Shown: positions 1 through 9,242 of the stretch, one piece after another
Layout: each line of letters starts with the position of its first letter
How positions within the stretch are numbered: position 1 is the first letter of the stretch
Assembly: GCF_027019125.1 (NCBI RefSeq)
Contig: NZ_JALUXE010000014.1
Coordinates: 114,617-178,616, forward strand
Reading direction: 5' to 3'
DNA from: Roseovarius sp.
GTDB taxonomy: Bacteria > Pseudomonadota > Alphaproteobacteria > Rhodobacterales > Rhodobacteraceae
Length of the DNA: 64,000 nucleotides
Position numbers and translations under genes: made by a program
The notes under the pieces: generated by a model
Seen by the model: only the letters and a program-made list of their open reading frames with translations
Told to the model about the DNA's origin: nothing
Databases searched by the model: none

Positions 1-1043
1 AACGCCTGGCCTTTGCCGATGCCGAGGCCGCGACCCGCGCGCGCGCCCGGATCGACGAAGGCATTGCCCTTGAAATGCTGGTCTCCGAACGGGGGCTCGA
101 CATGGCCGATATCGACATGGGCGATGTAACGCGCGAGGAACTGGGCGCAGCCGGGGATGCGGTGTTCTCCGCCGAGGCGGGCGAGGTGGTCGGCCCGATC
201 GAAACCAATCTTGGCCCGGCGCTCTTTCGCGTCAACGCCGTGCTCGCCGCTCAGGTCACGAGCTTTGAAGAGGCGGAACCACGCTTGCGCGAGGAACTCG
301 CCGCCGACCGCGCCCGTCGCGTGATCGAGGCCCAGATTGACGCCGTGGATGACCTGCTCGCCGGCGGGGCCACGCTCGAGGATGTGGCCAAGGAAACCGA
401 TCTCGAACTTGGCAGCATCGATTGGCATTCTGGCCTGACCGAGGGCATGGCGGGCTATGACAGCTTCCGCGCCGCCGCCGAGGCCGTGGCCGAAGGCGAC
501 TACCCCGAGGTTGCGCAGCTCGCCGATGGCGGCATTTTCGCCCTGCGTCTCGACGGCATCCAGGAGCCGCGCATCCAACCGCTCGAAACCGTGCGCGACG
601 CGGTGCTGGCGGGCTGGCGGGCCGAGGCCACGGTGGCCGCGCTGCGCGCGCAACTCGAACCACAGCTTGCCGAACTGCGCGCGGGCGCGAGCTTTGCCGA
701 TCTCGGTCTGACCGCCACGGAAGTGACCGACATGACACGCCGCGACTACCGCCCCGAGGCACCGGCCGAATTCATCGACACGGTGTTTTCGATGACTTCC
801 GGCGAGGTCCGCGTGATCGAGGGCCAAGGCCGCCTCTTCGTGCTGCGCCTCGACAACATCGCACCGCCCCTGCCCGCAGACGAGGACGAGGATATCGCCC
901 GCCTGCGCAGCGCCCTTCAGGATCAGGTTGCCGCCGACCTCGGGCAGGATCTCTTTCAGGTACTGGCCAATGACATCCGCGCCCGCGCGGGCGTCGAGCT
1001 GGATCAAGCGGCCCTCAACGCCGTGCATGCCAATTTCAACTGA
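1..1043 (+). CDS. Periplasmic peptidyl-prolyl cis-trans isomerase, SurA/PpiD type (5' truncated)
   Basis: The reading frame is open from position 3 and runs into the window from upstream, so only the last 346 residues are visible. The visible part is rich in Ala, Glu and Asp. It carries a parvulin-like segment around 'VVGPIETNLGPALFRV' and a second one near the C terminus ('SGEVRVIEGQGRLFVLRLD'). Proteins of this family fold envelope proteins in the periplasm and are usually anchored by one N-terminal membrane segment, which would lie outside the window. It sits directly before trpE, 11 bases away, an arrangement I recall as common in Rhodobacterales. Whether it is PpiD or SurA cannot be decided without the N terminus. 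Confidence 0.8.
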   Translation, partial: RLAFADAEAATRARARIDEGIALEMLVSERGLDMADIDMGDVTREELGAAGDAVFSAEAGEVVGPIETNLGPALFRVNAVLAAQVTSFEEAEPRLREELAADRARRVIEAQIDAVDDLLAGGATLEDVAKETDLELGSIDWHSGLTEGMAGYDSFRAAAEAVAEGDYPEVAQLADGGIFALRLDGIQEPRIQPLETVRDAVLAGWRAEATVAALRAQLEPQLAELRAGASFADLGLTATEVTDMTRRDYRPEAPAEFIDTVFSMTSGEVRVIEGQGRLFVLRLDNIAPPLPADEDEDIARLRSALQDQVAADLGQDLFQVLANDIRARAGVELDQAALNAVHANFN

Positions 1044-1054
1044 GGACCGCGCAA

Positions 1055-2566
1055 TTGGAACTGACCCCGTCGTTCGAGGATTTCGCCCGCGCCTATGAGG
1101 CGGGCGAAAATCAGGTGGTACATGCGCGGCTTGCGGCCGATCTCGACACGCCCGTGTCGCTGATGCTCAAGCTGACGGGTGCGGCGCGCGATGCCTTCCT
1201 GCTCGAATCCGTGACGGGCGGCGAATTGCGCGGGCGCTACTCCATCATCGGCATGAAACCCGATGTCATCTGGCAATGTCATGGCACCGCCAGCCGCATC
1301 AACCGTCAGGCCCGGTTCGATCACGACGCCTTCGAGGATCAGCAAGGCGATCCCCTGGCCAACCTGCGTGCCCTCATCGCCGAAAGCCGCATCGCCCTGC
1401 CCGAAGGCATGCCGGCCGCGAGTGCCGGTCTCTTTGGCTATCTGGGCTATGACATGATCCGGCTGGTCGAGCATCTGCCGGATGTGAACCCCGATCCGCT
1501 TGGCCTGCCCGATGCCGTGATGCTCCGCCCCTCGGTCGTGGCGGTTCTGGATGGCGTCAAGGGCGAGGTGATGGTCGTGGCCCCCGCTTGGGTCAGTAGC
1601 GGACAATCGGCGCGTGCCGCCTATGCACAGGCCGCCGAGCGGGTCATGGATGCCGTGCGCGACCTCGAACGTGCCCTGCCGCAATCCAGCCGCAGACTCG
1701 GCGAAGCGCGTGAAGACGCGGCCCCGGTGTCGAACTTTACCCGCGAAGGCTACAAGGCCGCCGTGGAAAAGGCCAAGGACTACATTCGCGCAGGCGACAT
1801 CTTTCAGGTCGTACCCAGCCAACGCTGGACGCAACCCTTTCGCCATCCCCCCTTCTCGCTCTATCGCAGCTTGCGGCGCACCAACCCGTCGCCCTTCATG
1901 TTCTATTTCAACTTCGGCGGCTTTCAGGTGATCGGTGCCAGCCCTGAGATCCTCGTGCGCGTCTTCGGCCAAGAGGTGACGATCCGCCCGATCGCGGGCA
2001 CCCGGCCCCGTGGTGCCACCCCCGAAGAGGATCGCGCGCTCGAGGCCGATCTTCTCGCCGACAAAAAGGAACTGGCCGAGCATCTCATGCTGCTTGATCT
2101 GGGCCGCAACGACGCGGGCCGCGTCTGCAAGATCGGCACCGTACATCCGACCGAGAAATTCATCATCGAGCGCTATAGCCACGTCATGCACATCGTCTCG
2201 AACGTGGTTGGGGACTTGGCCGAGGATCAGGATGCGCTGAGCGCCCTCTTGGCCGGTCTGCCCGCAGGCACGGTCTCGGGCGCGCCCAAGGTCCGTGCGA
2301 TGGAAATCATCGACGAGTTGGAGCCCGAGAAACGCGGCGTCTATGGCGGCGGGGTCGGGTATTTCAGTTCGGGTGGCGACATGGATGTCTGCATCGCCCT
2401 GCGCACCGCTGTGGTCAAAGAGGACAAACTCTATATTCAGGCCGGCGGCGGCGTGGTCTATGACAGCGACCCCGAGGCGGAATATATGGAAACCGTCCAT
2501 AAATCCAACGCCATCCGCCGTGCCGCCGCCGATGCCGCGCGCTTTGGCGGCGACACCAACGGCTGA
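1055..2566 (+). CDS. trpE: Anthranilate synthase component I
   Basis: This large subunit converts chorismate and ammonia or glutamine to anthranilate, the first step of tryptophan synthesis. The protein has 503 residues, normal for TrpE. The N-terminal half has the LLES element that forms part of the tryptophan feedback site ('FLLESVTGG'). The C-terminal chorismate-binding domain has 'IAGTRPRGATPEED', 'LGRNDAGRV' and 'PAGTVSGAPKVRAMEIIDEL'. The start is a TTG preceded by GAGGA, which overlaps the stop codon of the upstream isomerase gene; Roseobacter homologues begin at the same MELTPSF motif. The glutaminase partner trpG lies 3.8 kb downstream, separated by four unrelated genes. Confidence 0.97.
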   Translation: MELTPSFEDFARAYEAGENQVVHARLAADLDTPVSLMLKLTGAARDAFLLESVTGGELRGRYSIIGMKPDVIWQCHGTASRINRQARFDHDAFEDQQGDPLANLRALIAESRIALPEGMPAASAGLFGYLGYDMIRLVEHLPDVNPDPLGLPDAVMLRPSVVAVLDGVKGEVMVVAPAWVSSGQSARAAYAQAAERVMDAVRDLERALPQSSRRLGEAREDAAPVSNFTREGYKAAVEKAKDYIRAGDIFQVVPSQRWTQPFRHPPFSLYRSLRRTNPSPFMFYFNFGGFQVIGASPEILVRVFGQEVTIRPIAGTRPRGATPEEDRALEADLLADKKELAEHLMLLDLGRNDAGRVCKIGTVHPTEKFIIERYSHVMHIVSNVVGDLAEDQDALSALLAGLPAGTVSGAPKVRAMEIIDELEPEKRGVYGGGVGYFSSGGDMDVCIALRTAVVKEDKLYIQAGGGVVYDSDPEAEYMETVHKSNAIRRAAADAARFGGDTNG

Positions 2567-2622
2567 GCCATTTGACTCAGGTCATTGTGCGCGCGCGTTC
2601 GCAGGCTTAAGGCTATCCTTTC

Positions 2623-2642
2623 ATATTCCTATTTAGGAATAT
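2623..2642. promoter_or_regulatory. Candidate SqrR/BigR-type sulfide-responsive operator
   Basis: This is a perfect inverted repeat with 9-base arms (ATATTCCTA and TAGGAATAT) and a 2-base centre. It contains ATTC-N8-GAAT at 2625-2640, the form described for ArsR-family persulfide sensors SqrR/BigR. It lies 15 bases before the start of a secreted rhodanese gene and overlaps a plausible -10 element (CATATT at 2622). The match of motif and target gene is the main support; the regulator itself is not in the window. Confidence 0.65.
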
Positions 2643-2657
2643 AATGGAGGGAAGCCC

Positions 2658-3275
2658 ATGACCCACATGACCCGATTCGCCGCACCGGCCCTCTTGGCCC
2701 TGTCACTGGCCCTTGCGCCGCTCGCCAGCGCCGCCAGCGAGACCCTGACCCTGCAAGAGCCCGTGGCCGCCGAAACGCTCAGCAAGAGCAAACAGACCGC
2801 CCCCGGTCTCTATATCACCGCCGCCGATGCCGCCCGCGTGCTGGCTGACCACCCCAATGTCGCCCTCATCGACGTGCGCACCCCGTCCGAGGTGAACCTG
2901 ATCGGCTACGCCACCGCCGCCGCCGCCAATATCCCCTCGAAACTGATGGACCCGGCCCTCGCTTTCGATGCCGAGAAGGGCATGTATAAAATGGTCGATA
3001 ATCCAGCTTTCGTGGACGAGGTGAACGCCTGGCTCGCCAGCGATGCCGCGAAGGGCGTGGATACCCTGCTGGTGATGTGCCGCTCCGGTTCACGCAGCGC
3101 CGCGGCAATCTCCCGGCTGGTAGAGGCCGGGGTGGATGTGACGCTCTACAATGTGGTGGACGGGTTCGAAGGCGACACGAACGACGCAGGCGCGCGCGTC
3201 GTCAACGGCTGGCGCAACGCCGGTCTCCCCTGGACCTACAAGGTGCGCGCGGGTCTGCGCCCCGGCTATAACTGA
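2658..3275 (+). CDS. Secreted rhodanese-like sulfurtransferase
   Basis: The protein has 205 residues. An N-terminal signal peptide runs to about residue 26 ('[15 protein letters not shown]'), so it should act in the periplasm. A single rhodanese domain follows, with '[17 protein letters not shown]' and the active-site loop '[11 protein letters not shown]', whose cysteine is present. Such proteins carry sulfane sulfur from thiosulfate or persulfide to an acceptor. The start is supported by GGAGGGA five bases upstream. A putative SqrR/BigR operator overlaps the promoter, which suggests induction by sulfide or persulfide. No other sulfur-oxidation gene adjoins it. Confidence 0.88.
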   Translation: MTHMTRFAAPALLALSLALAPLASAASETLTLQEPVAAETLSKSKQTAPGLYITAADAARVLADHPNVALIDVRTPSEVNLIGYATAAAANIPSKLMDPALAFDAEKGMYKMVDNPAFVDEVNAWLASDAAKGVDTLLVMCRSGSRSAAAISRLVEAGVDVTLYNVVDGFEGDTNDAGARVVNGWRNAGLPWTYKVRAGLRPGYN

Positions 3276-3313
3276 GACTTGCGGCGGGCTGTGCCCTCGG
3301 GCAAGACAGGCAC

Positions 3314-3856
3314 ATGGCCCGCCTCATCCTCTTCAACAAGCCCTATGACGTGCTGTCGCAATTCACCGACCGTGGAAGCGCAGGCAGCCCCCGCGCCACG
3401 CTCTCGGATTTCATCGACGTGCCGCGCGTCTATCCCGCCGGCCGGCTGGATCGTGACAGCGAGGGGCTGCTGCTGCTGACGGATGACGGCCAACTTCAAG
3501 CGCGCATCGCAAACCCGCGTTTCAAAATGGAAAAAACCTATTACGCCCAGGTCGAGGGCCTGCCCGATGACGCGGCCCTCGCGGCCCTGCGTGCCGGTGT
3601 CACGCTCAACGACGGCCCAACACGCCCCGCGCGCGTGGAACGGGCGGCGCCGCCAATTCTCTGGCCCCGCACACCGCCTGTCCGATTTCGCAAATCCGTC
3701 CCCGATTGCTGGCTGAAACTGACCATCTCGGAGGGGCGCAACCGCCAAGTGCGCCGCATGACCGCCCATATCGGCCATCCCACGCTCCGCCTGATCCGCT
3801 GGCGCATCGGGGAGTGGACGCTGGATGGGCTCAGCCCCGGTCAATGGCGGGGCTGA
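3314..3856 (+). CDS. rluE: 23S rRNA pseudouridine synthase RluE
   Basis: The 180-residue protein belongs to the RsuA/RluB/E/F family that converts uridine to pseudouridine in rRNA; RluE acts on U2457 of 23S rRNA in E. coli. It opens directly with the catalytic domain ('[16 protein letters not shown]') and lacks an S4 domain, as is usual for RluE. The catalytic aspartate lies in '[16 protein letters not shown]', and the family motif '[21 protein letters not shown]' is present near the C terminus. It lies 38 bases after the rhodanese gene on the same strand and may be cotranscribed. It ends 10 bases from the convergent HisA-like gene. Confidence 0.93.
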   Translation: MARLILFNKPYDVLSQFTDRGSAGSPRATLSDFIDVPRVYPAGRLDRDSEGLLLLTDDGQLQARIANPRFKMEKTYYAQVEGLPDDAALAALRAGVTLNDGPTRPARVERAAPPILWPRTPPVRFRKSVPDCWLKLTISEGRNRQVRRMTAHIGHPTLRLIRWRIGEWTLDGLSPGQWRG

Positions 3857-3866
3857 GACCTCTGTC

Positions 3867-4610
3867 TCAGAGAAACTCCGCCTTCGCCTCAGGCACCGCG
3901 CGCGCAATCGCCAGCGCCTCGCCCAGGTCGACATCCTTGGACATCAGAGCGCGTCCGATCATGGTGCCGGCGATATTCGGAATATAGCGCAGCCGCGCCA
4001 CATCATCGACCGTCCGAACCGTGCCGCGCGCAATGACGGCATGCCGCGTTCCAGCCGCCAGCCCGGAAATCAGCCCCAGACTGCCATCGCTATCCTCGAT
4101 ATCTGCGTCAATATCGGTGATCAACAAACCCGCCAGCGGCACACCGTCAAAGGCTGCGATGAACTCGGCCGGGCCAAAGGCCGACGCCGTGCGCCAACCA
4201 TCGGTCATCAACTGCCCTTGATATATGTCGACGGCCACAACGATCTGATCCGGGTGATACTTGGCCAAGGCCTTGACCGCATCGGGGTTCTGCACGGCCA
4301 TTGTGCCCAGCACGATCCGCCCTGCCCCCTTGTCGATCCAGCGCTCCACCGCCTCACGCGTGCGGAACCCGCCCCCAAGCTGCACGGGAATACCCACGGC
4401 ACGGATGATCTGCTCGATGAGATCATCGTTGTCGCCCGCACCACGCAGCCCGTTCATGTCCGTCAGATGCATCCACTCGGCGCCCGTCGCCGCATAGCTG
4501 CGCGCAGTCTCGACCGGGTCCACATGCCAACGCACCGGTTCGTCCAGCCGCCCACGAGTCAGGGTGACACATTTGCCGTCGAGAATTTCCAAGGTGGGAT
4601 AGAGGATCAT
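3867..4610 (-). CDS. HisA-like TIM-barrel protein (divergent paralogue)
   Basis: The 247-residue protein is a HisA/HisF-family (beta-alpha)8 barrel, closest by eye to HisA, the ProFAR isomerase of histidine synthesis. It has the phosphate-binding loops 'QLGGGFRTREAV' and 'IIARGT'-like 'VIARGTVRTVDDV', and the second catalytic aspartate at about residue 128 ('VAVDIYQGQLMTDGW'). The first catalytic aspartate of HisA (usually Asp8) is glutamate here ('PTLEILDGKCV'). There is no his gene nearby, so it is probably not the housekeeping HisA. The start was chosen at the ATG at 4610, which has GGG upstream; a longer in-frame version to 4688 has no support. The substrate is unknown. Confidence 0.85.
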   Translation of the reverse strand: MILYPTLEILDGKCVTLTRGRLDEPVRWHVDPVETARSYAATGAEWMHLTDMNGLRGAGDNDDLIEQIIRAVGIPVQLGGGFRTREAVERWIDKGAGRIVLGTMAVQNPDAVKALAKYHPDQIVVAVDIYQGQLMTDGWRTASAFGPAEFIAAFDGVPLAGLLITDIDADIEDSDGSLGLISGLAAGTRHAVIARGTVRTVDDVARLRYIPNIAGTMIGRALMSKDVDLGEALAIARAVPEAKAEFL

Positions 4611-4730
4611 CGCCGTGCCCTTTCGCAATGGATTTGCGCGTAAGGTGGGCGCAATCCGCCATCCCGGCTGTCCCCGGTGCGGCATCATGAGGCCCTTTCG
4701 CGGCCTGAGTCGGATACCGGCCCTCGGGGG

Positions 4731-6218
4731 CTATTCCGCCTCCAACACCGCCGAGATCGGTGCCAGCGCCACGCTCGCCGCCCGGTCCGCCAAGCCCCAC
4801 AGCAGAAGCGCGCTGATCGTATCGGCCCGCAAACGGCCCAGCATGATCACGCCGCCCTCTTGCTGATCGGCACGCATCGCGGCCTGATCCAGAAATCGGC
4901 GGATCGCGGCGGCATTCTGCCCCTGCCCGTCGAAATCCCGGAACAGGCTTGCCGAGGGCACGCCCTCGCGCGCAATCAGCTTTTGCGCGGTGTTGAGGCC
5001 ATTCGGATGCATCACCAAGCCATGCCCGCTTTCTTTCAGGATCGGGGCGAGTTGCGCCGTGGCCTCGCGATTCGATTGCAGGCCAGCGCCCGTGCCCTCC
5101 AGCACCGCCACCGCCTGCGGCACCTGCGCAAACCACGCCTGCATCGCCACCTCGGCATCCTCGGGCCGCGCGCCCTCTGGCAGATCGGCCATGGCCAAGA
5201 CCTCGAACCCGGCCGCGTGATAACGCTCCGCCGCCGCTGCCGCGCCGGGCCAGGTCACATCGACCGCGAAACTCAGCGGATAGGGAAAACTCTGGAGCGC
5301 CTCTATCCCGATCGGACTCTGCCCGTCATCCATCAGGATGATCGCCATCAGCGGCTTGCCCTCGGGATTGTCGAACGCCACCCGATTGCGCGCGAGCGCG
5401 CCTTTCACCGTCTCAGGTTCTACGACACTCTCCACCGCAGTCTCTGGCGTCTCCGGCGTGGGTGCGCCGACACTGGGTAAACGGTTGGTTGTCACCCCCT
5501 CGGCCCGGTTGCCGATCGTGCCCAGCGCAGGCAGGGTCTTGGGACCGCTCTCGGTTTCTGCGTCAGCCTCGGGCAAGGGTGCCACCTCGGCCTGTGCCTC
5601 GGCTTCGGGCGACATATCCGTCACCCCCTCAGAGCCAGAGGCGTCCGGGATCAGCACCGGTGCCGGCTCTTCCTGCGGAAAGATCGAAGCGGTCTCGCTC
5701 TCTTCCGTTGCCGCCTCCGGCACAGTCAGCCCCGCGCTCTCCTCGGTTGGCGCAGGTGCAGGCGGCTGCGCGGGATCGGTTGACACCGCCACGGCCCCCT
5801 CGCTCGACGGCACCACCGGCGGCGTCCCCTGCGGACTGGGCAACACCGGATCATCGCTCTCGACCGTCACACCGGCCCCCTCGACCGCAACCTCGGGGGC
5901 ATCGGCCAAAGCCGCCACATCGCCCGTCTCGGGCACTGCCGCCGGTGCGGTTTCGACCGCGCCGATCCCTGCGCTGTCATCCGTTGCGGGCGGGGCCACC
6001 TGCGGCACGGCCGCTGCCCCGGGCGCGGGCTGTGTTTCAGGCAGATCCGCTTCCGCATCCTCGCGCCGCAGATCGAACCCCGATCCCGCCGGCACTTCAA
6101 GGCTGACCGCCTCGGGCGGGACCTCGCCCGGTGCGCCGCTCAGCACAGACAGCGTGCCCAACGCCAGTCCCGAGACCAGCGTTCCCGTCATCATGCCTGC
6201 CAATACTCCGCGTGCCAC
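4731..6218 (-). CDS. YibQ-type divergent polysaccharide deacetylase family protein
   Basis: The protein has 495 residues. It starts with a hydrophobic segment (about residues 4-27), probably a signal anchor. A long low-complexity region rich in Ala, Pro, Glu and Val follows (about 40-270). The C-terminal domain, from about residue 285, carries 'PLMAIILMDDGQSPIG' and resembles the NodB-like fold of YibQ proteins, which are predicted carbohydrate deacetylases of the envelope. The length of the acidic linker is unusual but common in roseobacters. It is transcribed away from trpG. The HisA-like gene follows it on the same strand after 120 bases. The enzymatic activity is not established. Confidence 0.85.
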   Translation of the reverse strand: MARGVLAGMMTGTLVSGLALGTLSVLSGAPGEVPPEAVSLEVPAGSGFDLRREDAEADLPETQPAPGAAAVPQVAPPATDDSAGIGAVETAPAAVPETGDVAALADAPEVAVEGAGVTVESDDPVLPSPQGTPPVVPSSEGAVAVSTDPAQPPAPAPTEESAGLTVPEAATEESETASIFPQEEPAPVLIPDASGSEGVTDMSPEAEAQAEVAPLPEADAETESGPKTLPALGTIGNRAEGVTTNRLPSVGAPTPETPETAVESVVEPETVKGALARNRVAFDNPEGKPLMAIILMDDGQSPIGIEALQSFPYPLSFAVDVTWPGAAAAAERYHAAGFEVLAMADLPEGARPEDAEVAMQAWFAQVPQAVAVLEGTGAGLQSNREATAQLAPILKESGHGLVMHPNGLNTAQKLIAREGVPSASLFRDFDGQGQNAAAIRRFLDQAAMRADQQEGGVIMLGRLRADTISALLLWGLADRAASVALAPISAVLEAE

Positions 6219-6353
6219 TGCCTTTGCCCCCTGATCTGCCTGTTTTGCCTGTTATCCGGCCTAGCGCCCCTTGACGGTGCCGCGCAAGACTGAACAAGTA
6301 TACCGCGACCGGCCCCTTGGCCTCCAGCCCCCTTTGCATGAGGACAGGCGCGA

Positions 6354-6935
6354 ATGCTGCTTCTGATCGATAACTATGACAGTTTCACCTATAATCTCGT
6401 CCATTATGTCGGCGAATTGGGTGCACAAACCCGCGTCGTGCGCAACGATGCGCTCAACGTCCAGGAGGCGATGGCGATGCGCCCCGATGGTATCCTGCTC
6501 TCGCCCGGCCCCTGCGACCCGGATCAGGCGGGCATCTGCCTGCCGCTGACCCTCGCCGCCGCCGAGGCAGGGATTCCCCTTCTCGGGGTCTGTCTCGGGC
6601 ATCAGACCATCGGTCAGGCCTTCGGAGGCCGAGTCATCCGCCATTCCGAGATCGTGCACGGCAAGATGGGCCAGATCCACCATGAAGGCAAAGGCGTCTT
6701 TGCCGGTCTGCCCTCGCCGTTCGAGGCCACGCGCTATCACTCGTTGGTGGTGGAGCGCTCGAGCCTGCCCGACTGCCTCGAAATCACGGCAGAGCTGGCA
6801 GATGGCACCATCATGGGCCTGCAACACCGCGACCTGCCCATTCAGGGCGTGCAGTTTCACCCCGAATCCATCGCCTCTCAACATGGTCACGCCCTGCTCC
6901 AGAATTTCATCGACATGATGAAGGTCCCGGCATGA
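6354..6935 (+). CDS. trpG: Anthranilate synthase component II (glutamine amidotransferase)
   Basis: The 193-residue class I glutamine amidotransferase supplies ammonia to TrpE, and in many bacteria also to PabB. It has the oxyanion strand '[11 protein letters not shown]', the nucleophile elbow '[17 protein letters not shown]', and the catalytic His/Glu in '[14 protein letters not shown]'. It is the first gene of a compact operon with trpD, trpC, moaC and moeA, and its stop codon overlaps the trpD start as ATGA. The 135 bases upstream, shared with the divergent yibQ-like gene, must hold the promoters. I saw no clear leader peptide with tandem Trp codons. Confidence 0.97.
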   Translation: MLLLIDNYDSFTYNLVHYVGELGAQTRVVRNDALNVQEAMAMRPDGILLSPGPCDPDQAGICLPLTLAAAEAGIPLLGVCLGHQTIGQAFGGRVIRHSEIVHGKMGQIHHEGKGVFAGLPSPFEATRYHSLVVERSSLPDCLEITAELADGTIMGLQHRDLPIQGVQFHPESIASQHGHALLQNFIDMMKVPA

Positions 6936-7954
6936 GCGACCGGCTGAAACCGCTGATCGGGGCCACCGCTGATCGCCCGCTGACCCGTGCCGAGGCGGAA
7001 ACCGCCTTTCAGATCCTGTTCGAAGGCGAGGCGACGCCCGCCCAGACCGGCGGCTTTCTCATGGCGCTGCGCACGCGGGGCGAAACGGTCGACGAATACG
7101 CCGCCGCCGCCGCCGTGATGCGCGCCAAATGCAACGCGGTGCGCGCACCCGAGGGCGCGATGGACATCGTGGGCACCGGCGGCGATGGCAAGGGCACGCT
7201 CAATATCTCGACCGCCACCGCCTTTGTCGTGGCGGGCGCAGGCGTGCCGGTGGCCAAACATGGCAATCGCAACCTCTCGTCCAAATCCGGGGCCGCCGAT
7301 GCGCTGACCGAAATGGGGATCAAGGTGATGGTGGGCGTGCCCGTGGTCGAACGCGCGCTGGCTGAGGTGGGAATCGCCTTCATGATGGCGCCCATGCACC
7401 ATCCGGCGATGGCCCATGTCGGCCCCGTGCGCACCGAACTGGGCACGCGCACCATTTTCAACATCCTCGGCCCGCTCACCAACCCCGCCGGGGTCAAACG
7501 CCAACTGACGGGGGCCTTCTCCCGCGATCTCATCCGCCCCATGGCCGAAACGCTGGGGCAATTGGGATCGACCCGCGCCTGGCTCGTGCATGGCTCGGAC
7601 GGCACCGACGAGATGACCATCACCGGCATCTCTTGGGTCGCCGCCCTCGAAGAAGACGGCAGCATCCACGAGACCGAATTGCACCCGGAGGATTTCGGCT
7701 TGCCCGTGCATCCATTCGAGGCCATCTTGGGCGGCACCCCGGCGGAGAACGCCGCCGCCCTGCGCGCGCTGCTCGATGGGGCACCCGGCGCCTACCGCGA
7801 TGCCGTGCTGCTCAATGCCGCCGCGGCCCTGACCGTGGCCGGACATGCCAGCGACCTGCGCGACGGCGTGGCCAAGGCCGCCGAGAGCATCGACAGCGGC
7901 GCAGCCCGCGCCAAGATCGCCGCCCTCGCGAAACTGACATCGGAGACCGTATGA
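6932..7954 (+). CDS. trpD: Anthranilate phosphoribosyltransferase
   Basis: TrpD joins anthranilate to phosphoribosyl pyrophosphate in the second step of tryptophan synthesis. The 340-residue sequence has the normal length and the family signatures: '[18 protein letters not shown]' for phosphate binding, '[17 protein letters not shown]', '[11 protein letters not shown]', and '[18 protein letters not shown]'. It overlaps trpG by four bases and trpC by four bases, which points to translational coupling. Confidence 0.97.
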   Translation: MSDRLKPLIGATADRPLTRAEAETAFQILFEGEATPAQTGGFLMALRTRGETVDEYAAAAAVMRAKCNAVRAPEGAMDIVGTGGDGKGTLNISTATAFVVAGAGVPVAKHGNRNLSSKSGAADALTEMGIKVMVGVPVVERALAEVGIAFMMAPMHHPAMAHVGPVRTELGTRTIFNILGPLTNPAGVKRQLTGAFSRDLIRPMAETLGQLGSTRAWLVHGSDGTDEMTITGISWVAALEEDGSIHETELHPEDFGLPVHPFEAILGGTPAENAAALRALLDGAPGAYRDAVLLNAAAALTVAGHASDLRDGVAKAAESIDSGAARAKIAALAKLTSETV

Positions 7955-8766
7955 CCAGCCCGACCATTCTCGACAAGATCAAAGCCTACAAGCTCGAGGA
8001 AATCGCCGCCGCCAAGACGGCACATCCCATGGCCGAGATGGAATCGCTGGCGCATGAGGCAGCCCCCGTGCGCCCCTTCGCCGACGCGCTGCTCAAGGCT
8101 GCCAAGACCGGCTATGGCCTCATTGCCGAGATCAAGAAGGCCAGCCCGTCCAAGGGCCTGATCCGTGCCGATTTCGATCCCGCCGCCCTCGCGCAGGCCT
8201 ACGAGGCAGGCGGCGCGACTTGCCTCTCGGTGCTGACCGACACGCCCAGCTTTCAGGGCGCACCCGAATTTCTTGGGCTCGCGCGCGACGCCTGCAACCT
8301 GCCGGTGCTGCGCAAGGATTTCATGTATGACCCCTATCAGGTGGCCGAGGCGCGCGCCTGGGGCGCCGATTGCATCCTGATCATCATGGCCAGCGTTTCC
8401 GACGCACAGGCGACCGAACTGGAAGAGGCCGCGACCCACTGGGGCATGGATGCGCTGATCGAGGTGCACAACCGCGACGAACTCGACCGTGCGAGCCGTC
8501 TCAAGTCGCGGATGATCGGCATCAACAACCGTGATCTCAACACCTTTGAAACCTCGCTCGACACGACGCGGAAACTGTCCAAATTCGTCCCCCCCGAGCG
8601 CATGATCGTCTGCGAAAGCGGTCTTGCCACGCCCGAGGATCTGGCCGACATGGCCCGCTACGGCGCGCGCACCTTCCTGATCGGCGAAACCCTGATGCGC
8701 GCCGAGGATGTCACGCAGGCCACCCGCAGTCTGCTCGCCAATCCGCTCACACCGGGCGGATTCTGA
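7951..8766 (+). CDS. trpC: Indole-3-glycerol phosphate synthase
   Basis: The 271-residue TIM-barrel enzyme closes the ring of carboxyphenylamino-deoxyribulose phosphate to indole-3-glycerol phosphate. It has the catalytic and phosphate-binding motifs '[14 protein letters not shown]', '[15 protein letters not shown]', '[12 protein letters not shown]', and '[12 protein letters not shown]'. The frame is open well upstream of the chosen start, but the ATG at 7951 overlaps the trpD stop as ATGA and matches the normal N terminus. It is a stand-alone TrpC, not fused to TrpF. Confidence 0.97.
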   Translation: MTSPTILDKIKAYKLEEIAAAKTAHPMAEMESLAHEAAPVRPFADALLKAAKTGYGLIAEIKKASPSKGLIRADFDPAALAQAYEAGGATCLSVLTDTPSFQGAPEFLGLARDACNLPVLRKDFMYDPYQVAEARAWGADCILIIMASVSDAQATELEEAATHWGMDALIEVHNRDELDRASRLKSRMIGINNRDLNTFETSLDTTRKLSKFVPPERMIVCESGLATPEDLADMARYGARTFLIGETLMRAEDVTQATRSLLANPLTPGGF

Positions 8767-9242
8767 TGTCCGGGCTCAGCCATTTCGATGGCCAGGGGCA
8801 TGCCCATATGGTCGATGTCTCGGACAAGGACGTGACCGCGCGCGTGGCCATCGCCGAAGGCCACATCAAGATGGCCCGCGAAACCTTTGAAATCATTTCC
8901 GAAGGTCGCGCGAAGAAGGGCGATGTTCTGGCCGTCGCGCGCCTGGCCGGGATCATGGCGGCCAAGCGCACCCCGGACCTGATCCCGCTCTGCCATCCGC
9001 TCGCGATCACCAAGGTCACGGTGGACCTGACCCTTGATCCCGACCTGCCCGGCGTCCGCATTGCCGCGACGGTCAAGACCACCGGCCAGACCGGGGTCGA
9101 GATGGAGGCGCTGACTGCCGCCTCTGTCACTGCCCTCACGGTCTATGACATGACCAAGGCCGTCGATAAGGCGATGGAAATCGGCGGCCTCCGGGTCATT
9201 CTGAAAGATGGTGGAAAATCAGGGCGGTATGAGGCGACATGA
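8766..9242 (+). CDS. moaC: Cyclic pyranopterin monophosphate synthase
   Basis: MoaC acts with MoaA in the first stage of molybdenum cofactor synthesis, forming cyclic pyranopterin monophosphate. The 158-residue protein has the conserved '[16 protein letters not shown]' start, '[13 protein letters not shown]', '[14 protein letters not shown]', and '[12 protein letters not shown]', which hold the known active-site residues. The start overlaps the trpC stop (TGATG). Its place between trpC and moeA couples cofactor synthesis to tryptophan genes, an arrangement I recall in other Rhodobacterales. Confidence 0.97.
   Translation: MSGLSHFDGQGHAHMVDVSDKDVTARVAIAEGHIKMARETFEIISEGRAKKGDVLAVARLAGIMAAKRTPDLIPLCHPLAITKVTVDLTLDPDLPGVRIAATVKTTGQTGVEMEALTAASVTALTVYDMTKAVDKAMEIGGLRVILKDGGKSGRYEAT

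Noticed and set aside
1004..2500. 498-codon minus-strand frame opposite trpE
   Set aside because: Antisense shadow of trpE with no recognisable domain.
6219..6353. Tryptophan attenuator before trpG
   Set aside because: No short reading frame with tandem Trp codons and no terminator/antiterminator pair could be seen in the 135 bases.
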